Shown piece after piece: positions 17,501-25,743 of a DNA stretch of 64,000 nt (its first letter is position 1; every line of letters starts with the position of its first letter). The position numbers were made by a program, and so were the translations under genes. The notes under the pieces were generated by a model that saw nothing but the letters and a program-made list of their open reading frames with translations, made no database searches and was not told the origin of the DNA. This stretch comes from Spirillospora albida (GTDB taxonomy: Bacteria; Actinomycetota; Actinomycetes; Streptosporangiales; Streptosporangiaceae), in NCBI RefSeq assembly GCF_000718255.1, contig NZ_JOFJ01000001.1, positions 62,001-126,000 of the forward strand, written 5' to 3'.

Positions 17501-18773
17501 CCGGGCGTGGGTGGTGGACGGCGTGCTCCCCGCGCACGCGGGGATGGTCCCATGATCAGGAGCCGGTACGGGCCGGACGCTCCGTGCTCCCCGCGCACGC
17601 GGGGATGGTCCCGGGGCCGTGCCCGGATGCCCACCCCGGAAGAGGTGCTCCCCGCGCACGCGGGGATGGTCCCGGGACGTGGCCGAACGGGGAGCCCAAG
17701 TCCGTGTGCTTCCCGCGCACGCGGGGATGGTCCCATGGACGCGCGCCGTCGCGGACTCCGCGGCCCCGTGCTCCCCGCGCACGCGGGGATGGTCCCTACG
17801 GCGGGGCCGGCCATGCGGCTTTCATGCCGTGCTCCCCGCGCACGCGGGGATGGTCCCGCCTGGTCGGGCCTGTGGGGAAGTGAGTTCAGGTGCTCCCCGC
17901 GCACGCGGGGATGGTCCCGCCAACAAACCCATGGGGCTGCGCGCGCACTCGTGCTCCCCGCGCACGCGGGGATGGTCCAGGGCGAGCCCTACCAGGCGCA
18001 GGTCGACACCGGGTGCTCCCCGCGCACGCGGGGATGGTCCCTCGGCGTCCGCATCGTCGGCGAGTTCGTCGACGTGCTCCCCGCGCACGCGGGGATGGTC
18101 CCTTGTCAGCCATCGCCCGCCCCCTCAGATCCGGGTGCTCCCCGCGCACGCGGGGATGGTCCCTTGTCAGCCATCGCCCGCCCCCTCAGATCCGGGTGCT
18201 CCCCGCGCACGCGGGGATGGTCCCGCCTCCATGATCTCTGGCCGGGTCCGGACGTAGTGCTCCCCGCGCACGCGGGGATGGTCCCTTCGAGGACGCCCGC
18301 CGCTGTCGCGTGGCAGTGTGCTCCCCGCGCACGCGGGGATGGTCCCACGTGCGTCGCGTCCCACCGGCCGATCGGCCGGTGCTCCCCGCGCACGCGGGGA
18401 TGGTCCCTCGCTCTCCCAGAGCCACCGGACGCCGCGCTCGTGCTCCCCGCGCACGCGGGGATGGTCCCTACCGCTCGCTGCCGCGCGTCTCCCCGGGCGC
18501 GTGCTCCCCGCGCACGCGGGGATGGTCCCGTCGTCCAGACCCAGCGGATCGCCGTGCCGACGTGCTCCCCGCGCACGCGGGGATGGTCCCAGCGCTGAGG
18601 AAGCGCGACGTTCCCGGATCGTGTGCTCCCCGCGCACGCGGGGATGATCCCTTGCCGAGCACGAATGCCGAGTGGGCACAGGCGTGCTCCCCGCGCACGC
18701 GGGGATGGTCCGGACCTGTCCCGCCCTCAACTGTGGGCGATCACGTGCTTCCCGCGCACGTGGGGATGGGCGC
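14533..18773 (+). CRISPR. CRISPR array 2, type I-E, 70 repeats, 69 spacers
   Basis: Seventy repeats identical to those of array 1, in the opposite orientation, so transcription runs rightward from the leader at 14468-14532. Spacers are 32 nt except three of 33 nt (15599-15631, 17735-17767, 17980-18012). The last repeats decay (18623-18651 with one change; 18745-18773 strongly), which marks the old end. The outermost base of the repeat varies at 15110, 15721, 17490, 17979 and 18712. Spacer 14989-15020 recurs at 15416-15447, and 18103-18134 recurs at 18164-18195. The spacer at 17247-17278 also exists in array 1. Confidence 0.99.
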
Positions 18774-19430
18774 CGTGGCGGCCGTGGGGCGCCACCAGCG
18801 GCGCGATGCCAGGGCGGCGAGTCCGGCGCCGGCGGTGTTGAGCAGGACGTCGTCCACGGACGACACCCGGTCCAGCCTCAGGACGTACTGCGCGGTCTCG
18901 ACCAGGACCGAGCAGCCCGCCGCGAGCACCAGAATCCGCGGTGTCGACGCCAGCACCGCGAACCGCAGCGGGGCGAAGAACCCCAAAGCCGCGAACACCA
19001 GCAGGTTGCCGACAATCTGGGGCATGTTCATCGAGAGCAGGTCCTGCAGCGGCACCAGCTTGGTGACGGCTCCACCCTCGTCGCCCGGGAGCACGATCAT
19101 CCAGACCCACGGCACCGTCCCGTAGACGATGCCGACCTCGGCCAGCGACATGCGCCACGCCCGCGCCGCGTCGGCGGCGCTCCGGCGGCGCGACAGAACC
19201 CACACCGCCAGCGCGGCGAACGGCAGTGCGGCCACCGTGATGAGCACCACGCCGTTGATCGTGCCCACCCAGACGTGCCACCCCGGCCTGTGCAGCGGCA
19301 CGGACAAGATCCTCAGAACCGCGCCGATGGGGCCGAACGCCGCGATCGCCGCACCGAGGACCGCCAGACCGACGGGCACGAGCCAGCGCACACGTCGGGC
19401 CGGGGCGGACGACGATGCTCCCTGTTCCAT
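18741..19430 (-). CDS. VanZ-family membrane protein ending inside a CRISPR repeat
   Basis: A 229-residue predicted membrane protein with about five helices. The C-terminal half has VanZ-like signatures: QIVGNLLVFAALGFFAPL, a conserved ETAQ motif and the S(V)DDVLLNTAGAG block. VanZ-type proteins are linked to teicoplanin resistance in enterococci, but most relatives have no known role. The start is uncertain: I prefer the Met at 19430, because frames running on to 19508 pass through a palindrome. The last ten codons (APIPTCAGST) and the stop are encoded by the decayed terminal repeat of array 2 on the opposite strand. Confidence 0.8.
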   Translation of the reverse strand: MEQGASSSAPARRVRWLVPVGLAVLGAAIAAFGPIGAVLRILSVPLHRPGWHVWVGTINGVVLITVAALPFAALAVWVLSRRRSAADAARAWRMSLAEVGIVYGTVPWVWMIVLPGDEGGAVTKLVPLQDLLSMNMPQIVGNLLVFAALGFFAPLRFAVLASTPRILVLAAGCSVLVETAQYVLRLDRVSSVDDVLLNTAGAGLAALASRRWWRPTAATAPIPTCAGST

Positions 19431-19453
19431 GCCTGCATTCAAGACGGAGGACC

Positions 19454-19492
19454 GTATTGCGGGCGTATGCATTTTCGATACGCCCGCGATAC
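19454..19492. promoter_or_regulatory. 39-nt palindrome upstream of the VanZ-like gene
   Basis: GTAT-T-GCGGGCGTAT (19454-19468) pairs with ATACGCCCGC-G-ATAC (19478-19492) around a 9-nt centre, with a single mismatch. It lies between the stop of the VOC gene and the preferred VanZ-like start. It could be an operator, or a terminator for the VOC transcript; the absence of a T-tract and its closeness to the start favour an operator. Confidence 0.55.
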
Positions 19493-19557
19493 GCGGAGTC
19501 GTCGCCACCGAAGAGGCCGCGCAGCCGGTGGTGAGCCCCGCCGTCCTGGCTCGGGGG

Positions 19558-19983
19558 TCAGGACGCGTCGTACTCGCTGACGACGTCCAGGACCCAGGTG
19601 ACGCCGTAGCGGTCCTTCAGCATCCCGTAGAGAGGCGCCCACTGGGCGGGGGCCAGCGGACACAGGATGGTCGCGCCGTCGGAGAGCTTCTCCCAGTACC
19701 CGGTGATCTCCTCGGCGTCTCCGCCCCGGACGGAGACGAAGAAGGCGTTCTGGCCCTGGTTCCAGGGCAGGGTGGAGGGGACGTCGTAGGCCATGACGCG
19801 GAAGCCGTTGTCGGCTGTCACCTGGCCCCACATCACCTGGTCGGTCTCGGACGGCTCCTGAACGTTTCCGGCGTCCTTGTAGGTCACCACGGCCAAGTCC
19901 CCGCCGAACACGGTCCGGTAGAAGGTGAGCGCCTCGCGGGCCTCGCCGCGGAAGTTGAGATGGGTCACCACGTTGACGGTCAT
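19558..19983 (-). CDS. VOC-superfamily (PhnB/glyoxalase-like) protein
   Basis: A 141-residue protein of the vicinal oxygen chelate fold, PhnB-like branch. The opening THLNFRGEAREALTFYRTVFGG is the family's first beta-alpha unit, and the closing KDRYGVTWVLDV its last strand. Substrates of this branch are mostly unknown; some related proteins bind antibiotics or metabolites. It is divergently arranged with a WYL-type regulator whose start is 92 nt away, a pairing often seen in actinomycetes, so the regulator probably controls it. Confidence 0.87.
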   Translation of the reverse strand: MTVNVVTHLNFRGEAREALTFYRTVFGGDLAVVTYKDAGNVQEPSETDQVMWGQVTADNGFRVMAYDVPSTLPWNQGQNAFFVSVRGGDAEEITGYWEKLSDGATILCPLAPAQWAPLYGMLKDRYGVTWVLDVVSEYDAS

Positions 19984-20075
19984 GACGATTCCTTTCGTTG
20001 GCTCTTTGTTGCCTTGGATGACCGTCGCAGGTGAAGCGGACAGGATGTGGCCGCTACCTCAGCCAAGATGGGGGG

Positions 20076-21047
20076 ATGCAGAAGACTTCGGCGCGGCTGC
20101 TGTCACTGCTCTCGTTGCTGCAGGTGCGCCGGGACTGGCCAGGGGCGCTGCTCGCCGAGCGGCTGGGCGTGAGCCCGCGCACCGTCCGGCGTGACGTCGA
20201 CCGGCTGCGCGGGCTCGGCTATCCGGTGCTGGCGATCAAGGGCCCGGACGGGGGCTACCGGCTCGGCGCGGGGACGGAGCTGCCGCCGCTGCTGTTCGAC
20301 GACGAGCAGGCGGTCGCCTTGGCCATCGCGCTGCGGCTCGCGACCGTCAGCGGTGCGGGTATCGAGGAGGCCGCCGCGCGGGCGCTGACCACCGTCCGGC
20401 AGGTCATGCCCGCCCGGCTGCGCCACCGCATCGACGCCTTCCACGTCACCCCCGTCGGGCAGCGGGACGCCCCGCAGGTCGACAGCGGTGTGCTCATGAC
20501 GCTCAGCGGCGTCGTGAAGGCCCGCGAGGAGCTGCGCTTCGACTACGGCGTGGAGGGCGACCTGCCACCACGACGGGTGCAGCCCCATCACCTTCTCGCG
20601 CGGGGCGGACGCTGGTACCTCCTGGCATGGGACCTCGAGCGTGACGACTGGCGCGTCTTTCGCGCCGACCGCATCACCCCGCGCACCCCCACCGGCCCCC
20701 GCTTCTCCCCGCGCGCCGTGCCCGGCGGGGATGCGGCCTCCTTCCTGGTCGGCAGGTTCAAGGGCTCGAACGGCACCGGCGGATGGCCGTGCACCGGTGA
20801 GGTGATCCTTGATCTCTCCGCCGCCGAGGTGGCCCGTCACACCGGCGACGGAGTCGTCGAGGAGGTCGCGCCGGGGCGCTCCCGGCTCGTCCAAGGCTCG
20901 TGGTCATGGACTGGGCTGGCGGCCTCCCTCGGCCGGTTCGGCGTCGGCATCGAGGTCATCGGGCCGCCCGAACTCAAGGCCGCCTTCGCCGACCTGGCCC
21001 GCCGATACGCCGCCGCGGCCGAGGGGTCCCGCTCCTCGGGAGGCTGA
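20076..21047 (+). CDS. WYL-domain transcriptional regulator (YafY/HTH_11 type)
   Basis: A 323-residue regulator. Residues 1-60 form a winged helix (RLLSLLSLLQ...LAERLGVSPRTVRRDVDRL) ending in the family's GPDGGYRLG wing. Residues 140-230 form the WYL domain (RRVQPHHLLARGGRWYLLAWDLERDDWRVFRADRI), followed by a C-terminal extension domain. WYL domains sense ligands, often nucleotides or nucleic acid signals. The ATG at 20076 directly follows a GGGGG run. It is divergent from the VOC gene and probably controls it. Confidence 0.9.
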   Translation: MQKTSARLLSLLSLLQVRRDWPGALLAERLGVSPRTVRRDVDRLRGLGYPVLAIKGPDGGYRLGAGTELPPLLFDDEQAVALAIALRLATVSGAGIEEAAARALTTVRQVMPARLRHRIDAFHVTPVGQRDAPQVDSGVLMTLSGVVKAREELRFDYGVEGDLPPRRVQPHHLLARGGRWYLLAWDLERDDWRVFRADRITPRTPTGPRFSPRAVPGGDAASFLVGRFKGSNGTGGWPCTGEVILDLSAAEVARHTGDGVVEEVAPGRSRLVQGSWSWTGLAASLGRFGVGIEVIGPPELKAAFADLARRYAAAAEGSRSSGG

Positions 21048-21140
21048 CCACCTGACTCATGCGACCGTGTGAGGGAGGCGACAGGGGCGGGAGTGGGTCT
21101 GTGGGGTCTGTGGGGCGCGGCTTGCGTACAGTCGCGGTGT

Positions 21141-22685
21141 ATGGGGCAGAAGCTGGGGCGGTTCATCGATGGGCCGCCGGGGGCGCCGCGCGCCATCGTG
21201 GAGCGGCGGATCCGGCGGCTGGTGATCATCAGTTCCGTGCTGGCGAACGTGGTGGGTTCGCTGGTGGTGCTCCTTCTCGCGACGGTCGTGCTGCCGGATC
21301 CAGAGGAGGTCCGGGGGCACGAGACGTTGCAGCGGGCCAACGTCGCCCTGTTCTTCGGGTACGCGAGCGTCGCGATCGCGGTGGGGGTGGCGGTCGGGCT
21401 GCGGGTGTTCCGGCCGATGCGGCGGCTGTTCCGGACGGACCGGACGCTGACCGAGGCGGAGCAGCGTCTCGTCCTGCGGTCGCCTCTGCTGCTGATGAAG
21501 GTCCACGGGGTGCTGTGGGGGTTCGCGGCGGTCGGGTGGGCGGGGATCAATCTGCCGTTCTCGCCGCTCATGGCGGTGAAGCTCGGGCTGACCGTGTTGC
21601 TCGGCGGCCTCACCACGTGCATGATCGTCCATCTGGTGGCGGAGCGGCTGTTCCGGCCGGCGGCGGTGCTGGCGTTGACGAGCCGCGTCCCGGCCGGGTC
21701 CCGCGTGCCGGGGGTCGTGACGCGGTCGGTGCTCGCGTGGGGGCTCGGCACCGCCGTGCCGGTGATCGGAATCTTGCTGATGGGGGCGGCGTCCCTCAGC
21801 GTCGCGGACGTGTCGAGCCGCCAGCTCAGCTGGACGATGGTCGCGCTGTCCGGGACGGCCCTGGTCGTCGGCGTGGGCGTCATCTATCTCGCGGCGCGCG
21901 CGGTGGCCGACCCGATCGACTCCGTCCGGCTGGCCATGGCGCGGGTGGAGCGGCAGGACCTGCTCACCGAGGTGCCCGTCTACGACGGCAGCGAGATCGG
22001 GCAGTTGCAGGCGGGGTTCAACCAGATGGTCGCGGGGCTCCGCGAGCACGAGCTGCTCCAGGACCTGTTCGGGCGGCAGGTCGGGGAGGACGTCGCGCGG
22101 CTCGCCCTGGAGCGCGGCGTGGAACTCGGCGGCGAGGTCCGCGACGTCGCGGTGATCTTCGTGGATCTGGTCGGGTCGACCCGGCTGGCCGCGACCCGTC
22201 CGCCGGCGGAGGTCGTCGCGCTGCTCAACGAGTTCTTCGCGGTGGTCGTCCAGGTCGTCAACGCGCACGGCGGCTGGATCAACAAGTTCGAGGGCGACGC
22301 CGCGCTCGCGATCTTCGGGGCGCCGCTGGACCTGCCCGACGGCCCCGCCCGCGCCCTCGCCGCCGCCCGCGAGCTGGCGTCCCGCCTGGCCGTCGAGGTG
22401 CCGAGCCTGACGGCGGCGGTGGGGGTCTCCGCCGGACCCGCCGTCGCCGGGCACATCGGCGCGGAGAAGCGGTTCGAGTACACGGTCATCGGCGACCCGG
22501 TGAACGAGGCCGCGCGGCTCACCGAGCTGGCGAAGAAGACGCCTGGTCTGGTTCTGGCGTCCGGCCCCGCTCTGGACGCCGCCGGGCCGGACGAGGCGTC
22601 CCATTGGGAGATCACGGGCGAGGTCACCCTTCGGGGCCGCCTCGAGCCGACCCGCCTGGCCGCGCCCCGCTCGACGTCATCCTGA
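21141..22685 (+). CDS. Membrane-bound class III adenylate cyclase with HAMP domain
   Basis: A 514-residue enzyme predicted to make cAMP from ATP at the membrane. The N-terminal half has about six hydrophobic segments, followed by a HAMP linker (AVADPIDSVRLAMARVERQDL) and a class III cyclase domain from about residue 325. Metal-binding aspartates are visible in FVDLVGSTRLA and in NKFEGDAALAIFGAP, and the transition-state region in VIGDPVNEAARL. This layout matches the mycobacterial Rv1318c/Rv3645 type. The ATG at 21141 follows TACAGT by about 10 nt, suggesting a leaderless transcript; a start at 21069 is less likely. Confidence 0.9.
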   Translation: MGQKLGRFIDGPPGAPRAIVERRIRRLVIISSVLANVVGSLVVLLLATVVLPDPEEVRGHETLQRANVALFFGYASVAIAVGVAVGLRVFRPMRRLFRTDRTLTEAEQRLVLRSPLLLMKVHGVLWGFAAVGWAGINLPFSPLMAVKLGLTVLLGGLTTCMIVHLVAERLFRPAAVLALTSRVPAGSRVPGVVTRSVLAWGLGTAVPVIGILLMGAASLSVADVSSRQLSWTMVALSGTALVVGVGVIYLAARAVADPIDSVRLAMARVERQDLLTEVPVYDGSEIGQLQAGFNQMVAGLREHELLQDLFGRQVGEDVARLALERGVELGGEVRDVAVIFVDLVGSTRLAATRPPAEVVALLNEFFAVVVQVVNAHGGWINKFEGDAALAIFGAPLDLPDGPARALAAARELASRLAVEVPSLTAAVGVSAGPAVAGHIGAEKRFEYTVIGDPVNEAARLTELAKKTPGLVLASGPALDAAGPDEASHWEITGEVTLRGRLEPTRLAAPRSTSS

Positions 22686-22689
22686 GCGG

Positions 22690-23256
22690 TCAGTGGTCGG
22701 TGAAGGTCGGGGTGCCGGGTTCGGCGGGTAGGCGGAGGACGCGGACGGTGAAGGAGATCGCGTGGTACCAGCCGCAGACCAGCAGCAGGTCGATCGCGGC
22801 CTCCTCGCCGATGGTGGTGGTCAGGGCGGTCCATTGGGGGTCGGTGAGGTCGGCGGTGTCGCGGAGGGCGTCGACGGCGGTGAGGACGGCGCGGTCCGCT
22901 GGGTCGGTCCAGCAGGGGTCGGTCGGGTCGCCGTGGGTGAGTGACCGGATCTGCTCGGCGGTGAGGCCCACTTTGTCGGCGAAGAACGCGATGTGGACGC
23001 CCCATTCGTACTCGGCGCCGCAGCGCGCGGTGGTCCGGTCGATGATCAGTTCGCGGTGCCGCAAGGACAGGGCCGTGCGGCGGGAGAGGTAGTAGCTGCC
23101 CCAGCCGTGCATGCCGCGCGCTCGTTCGGGGCGGCGGGCGAGCGTGCGGAAGAGGGCGATCGGGGGGCCGAGGAGGTCGAGCGCCTCGCGGGTCGTGTCG
23201 TCGTAGGGAGGTTCGAGTGGCGTGACACGCGGCGCTTGCTTCTGAATTCGAGGCAT
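22690..23256 (-). CDS. Carboxymuconolactone decarboxylase-family (AhpD-like) protein
   Basis: A 188-residue all-helical protein of the CMD/AhpD family. The core ALSLRHRELIIDRTTARCGAEYEWGVH has the conserved Glu and His, but the second cysteine of AhpD's CxxC is replaced, so it should not be a thiol peroxidase. It more resembles the decarboxylase-like subgroup. The start MPRIQ at 23256 is preferred; the frame continues upstream but would invade the neighbouring promoter. It is divergent from an HxlR regulator 47 nt away, so redox- or aldehyde-responsive control is plausible. Confidence 0.85.
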   Translation of the reverse strand: MPRIQKQAPRVTPLEPPYDDTTREALDLLGPPIALFRTLARRPERARGMHGWGSYYLSRRTALSLRHRELIIDRTTARCGAEYEWGVHIAFFADKVGLTAEQIRSLTHGDPTDPCWTDPADRAVLTAVDALRDTADLTDPQWTALTTTIGEEAAIDLLLVCGWYHAISFTVRVLRLPAEPGTPTFTDH

Positions 23257-23303
23257 GATGGGGACGCTAACATGATTGCTTCGGAAAGAGAAGCGGAGGT
23301 CGT

Positions 23304-23645
23304 GTGACGGACTCATCCAGGCCGCGTCCGGGCCGTCCGGTCCGGGGCTCGGCGACCGGACGCCCGATCATGGCCCTCCTGGACTTGCTCGGGCGCCGGT
23401 GGGCACTGCGCGTGATCTGGGAGCTGACGCAGATCGACGGTCCTACGTTCCGTGAACTGCAGGAACGCTGCGGGTCGATCTCGTCGAGCGTCCTGACCCA
23501 GCGGCTCGCCGAGCTAGCCGAGGCCGGCATCGTCGGGCGCGCCGATCGGGGCTACGAGCTCACCCCGCATGGCCGGGAGCTGAGCGCGGACCTCCTGCGG
23601 CTGGAACGCTGGGCCGATCGCTGGGCGGAGCAGGCGGACACCTGA
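23304..23645 (+). CDS. HxlR-family transcriptional regulator
   Basis: A 113-residue winged-helix regulator. The motifs LLGRRWALRVIWEL, LQERCGSISSSVLTQRLAELAEAGIV and YELTPHGREL are characteristic of HxlR proteins, which often sense electrophiles or disulfide stress. It starts at a GTG with GGAGG a few bases upstream. One cysteine (in RCGS) could be redox active. It shares a 47-nt promoter region with the CMD-family gene on the other strand and probably controls it. Confidence 0.9.
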   Translation: MTDSSRPRPGRPVRGSATGRPIMALLDLLGRRWALRVIWELTQIDGPTFRELQERCGSISSSVLTQRLAELAEAGIVGRADRGYELTPHGRELSADLLRLERWADRWAEQADT

Positions 23646-23678
23646 TCATGTGAGGTCGTCACCGTGCCAGCCGCTCCC

Positions 23679-24622
23679 CTAAAGGTCGCGCAGGAAGTCG
23701 ATGAGTGCCTCGTTGACCTCGGCGGGACGCTCCTGCTGGACCCAGTGGCCGCAGTCGGGCAGCCAGATCGTGCCGCGCAGGTTCGGGACGGAGTCGCTCA
23801 GCCGGTCGATCGCCCCTCGCTCCCACGTGACCACCGCGTCGCGTTCGCCGGTGATGAAGAGGGCGGGCGGGGTGATCGGGGCGCGGTGCCAGGCGGTGGT
23901 GAGCTCCCAGTTCCGGTCGAGATTGCGGTACCAGTTGAGGGGGCCGGTGAAGCCGCTCCCCGCGTACTCGGCGACGTAGGCGGCGATGTCGTCTTCGGTG
24001 AGCCAGTCCGGGAGCTTTTCCGGTTCCGGGTAGAGCTCCAGATATCCGCCGCCTTCCGGGATGACCGGCATCTGTCCTTCGGGGGCGTCGCCGTACAGCA
24101 TCCGGCGGAAAGTGGTGGCGCGGTCGCGGTCGAATTCCGCTTCCGGGACGTCCGGCTGCTGGAAGTGCACCATGTAAAAGCCGTCACCGAACTTCCTCCG
24201 CATGCCCTCCACCGGCGGGTTGGAGCTGCGTGGCCGATGCGGGACGGAAAGGCCGACGACGCCGCGGGCCTTGTCCGGACGGAGCTGCGCCGTCGCCCAT
24301 GCCACGGGTGCGCCCCAGTCGTGGCCGACGACGACCGCCTGTTCTGTCCGAGGGCGTCGATGAGGCCGACGGCGTCGCCCGCCAGATGCAGGATCGTGTA
24401 CTGGTCGACGCCGGCGGGCCCGCCGGTCCGGCCGTAGCCGCGCTGATCGGGCGCGACGGCGTGGAACCCGGCCTCGGCGAGCGCGAGGAGCTGGTGCCGC
24501 CACGAGTACCAGCATTCGGGGAAGCCGTGCAGGAGCAGGACGAGCGGCCCCTCCCCCGCCTCCGCGACGTGCATGTCCAGCCCGCTCGCCGACCGGACGA
24601 AACGATGCGTGATCTCCGTCAT
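23679..24622 (-). pseudogene. Epoxide hydrolase-like alpha/beta hydrolase, frameshifted
   Basis: Two frames together encode one complete alpha/beta hydrolase. The first (from 24622) gives MTEITHRFVRSASGLDMHV, the oxyanion motif HGFPECWYSWRHQL and DQRGYGRTGGP. The second gives the nucleophile elbow GHDWGAP with Asp, the acid in FITGERDAVV and the His in DCGHWVQQERP. The Asp nucleophile plus cap-domain tyrosines point to an epoxide hydrolase. The switch lies near 24341-24350, where one base appears to be missing between LIDALG and EQAVVVGHD. It could be a real inactivating mutation or a sequencing error; codon usage is normal on both sides. Confidence 0.82.
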
Positions 24623-24769
24623 CGAACCCTCCGAACACGCCCACGGCAGTGGATCACCAGGTGGATGACCGGCCGGCGCGCTTCGCTCGGATATTACGGC
24701 AGCAGCGCGAGGCGCACGCTCGATGGCGCATCGGGAAGGCGGCTGAACCGATGACTGCAGCGGGCGTGG

Positions 24770-25051
24770 TCATGGACCCGGGCGCACGGTCGCCGGCATC
24801 TGTGCCCATTGGGGGCGTCCGTTGAGCAGCTCCAAAGTGATGTGAACGCCCGTGATCAGACGCGCGAGTTCGAGAGCTCTCAGAGCCGGGTGCGTGGGTG
24901 TTTCTCCTTCCGGCGCGGGAAGCAGGCCCGCGTCGGTCATTTCATTCACGGGCACGTCCGGAGTGATTCTGTGCCAGTCGGCCGGGAACATCGGGTCGAA
25001 CTCGACCAGAATCTTTCCGTGCCGGGCGTAGGCGAAGCGGTCGGGCGTCCA
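24770..25051 (-). pseudogene. C-terminal remnant of a DUF6461-like protein
   Basis: The frame open from 25051 to 24770 reads DRFAYARHGKILVEFDPMFP and later ALRALELARLITGVHITLELL. These match my recollection of the C-terminal half of DUF6461 proteins, common orphan proteins in actinomycetes. An in-frame stop at 25052-25054 removes the N-terminal half, and no good start with a ribosome site exists; the Met at 24991 would give only 73 residues. It is most likely a truncated relic lying head-to-head with the acetyltransferase gene. Confidence 0.5.
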
Positions 25052-25061
25052 TCATGGCCGA

Positions 25062-25712
25062 ATGCTGGTCGATCATTTTCCCTTGCTGGGGTTGCGGCTG
25101 CGGACGCCGCGGCTGGAGTTGCGGCTGCCGTCGGCTGAGGAGCTGGCGGCGCTCGCCGAGCTGGCGGCCGGGGGGATCCATGACGCCGGCGTGATGCCGT
25201 TCGCGGTGCCGTGGACGGACCAGGCGCCGGAGGAGGTCGCGCGGAGCGTCGTCCTGCATCATTGGCGGGAGCTGGGCGCTTGGCGGCCCGACGATTGGAC
25301 GCTCCTCCTCGCCGTCTTCCTCGACGGCGCCGTGGTCGGTGTCCAGAGCGTCGGCGCGCGGGACCTGGCCGTCAGGCGGGAGGTGGCCACCGGGTCGTGG
25401 CTCGGGCGCCGGTACCAGGGGCAGGGCATCGGCACCGAGATGCGGGCCGCGGTACTGCATCTGGCGTTCGGCGGGCTGGACGTCCAGGACGCCACGTCCG
25501 CCGCCTTCCTGGACAATCACGCGTCGGAGGCCGTTTCCCGCAAGCTCGGTTACCGGCCGGACGGCATCGAGCGGCATGTGCTCCGCGACGCACTGGTGAT
25601 CGCCGGCCGGATGCGTCTGAGCCGCGTCGAGTGGGAGCGGCACCGCTCGGTGGCCGTCACGGTCGAGGGGCTCGAGCCGTGCCTTCCGCTGATGGGGGTT
25701 CCCGCCTCTTGA
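25062..25712 (+). CDS. GNAT-family N-acetyltransferase (RimJ/RimL type)
   Basis: A 216-residue acetyltransferase. The acetyl-CoA binding motif is seen in WLGRRYQGQGIGTEMRAAVLHLAF, followed by SAAFLDNHASEAVSRKLGY, the usual motif B of RimJ/RimL-like enzymes that modify proteins or small amines. The substrate is unknown. The ATG at 25062 has no clear ribosome site and may be leaderless. It is not in an obvious operon. Confidence 0.88.
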   Translation: MLVDHFPLLGLRLRTPRLELRLPSAEELAALAELAAGGIHDAGVMPFAVPWTDQAPEEVARSVVLHHWRELGAWRPDDWTLLLAVFLDGAVVGVQSVGARDLAVRREVATGSWLGRRYQGQGIGTEMRAAVLHLAFGGLDVQDATSAAFLDNHASEAVSRKLGYRPDGIERHVLRDALVIAGRMRLSRVEWERHRSVAVTVEGLEPCLPLMGVPAS

Positions 25713-25743
25713 CCGCGGGCCGTTCGCAAGCGGCCGCTGCGGC

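Noticed and set aside
24341..24350. Programmed ribosomal frameshifting in the epoxide hydrolase gene
   Set aside because: No slippery heptamer or downstream structure, and this family is not known to use recoding; a mutation or sequence error is simpler.
24770..24991. A 73-residue protein starting at the Met at 24991 as a real gene
   Set aside because: The family-like sequence continues upstream of that Met up to an in-frame stop, so it is better described as a truncated remnant.
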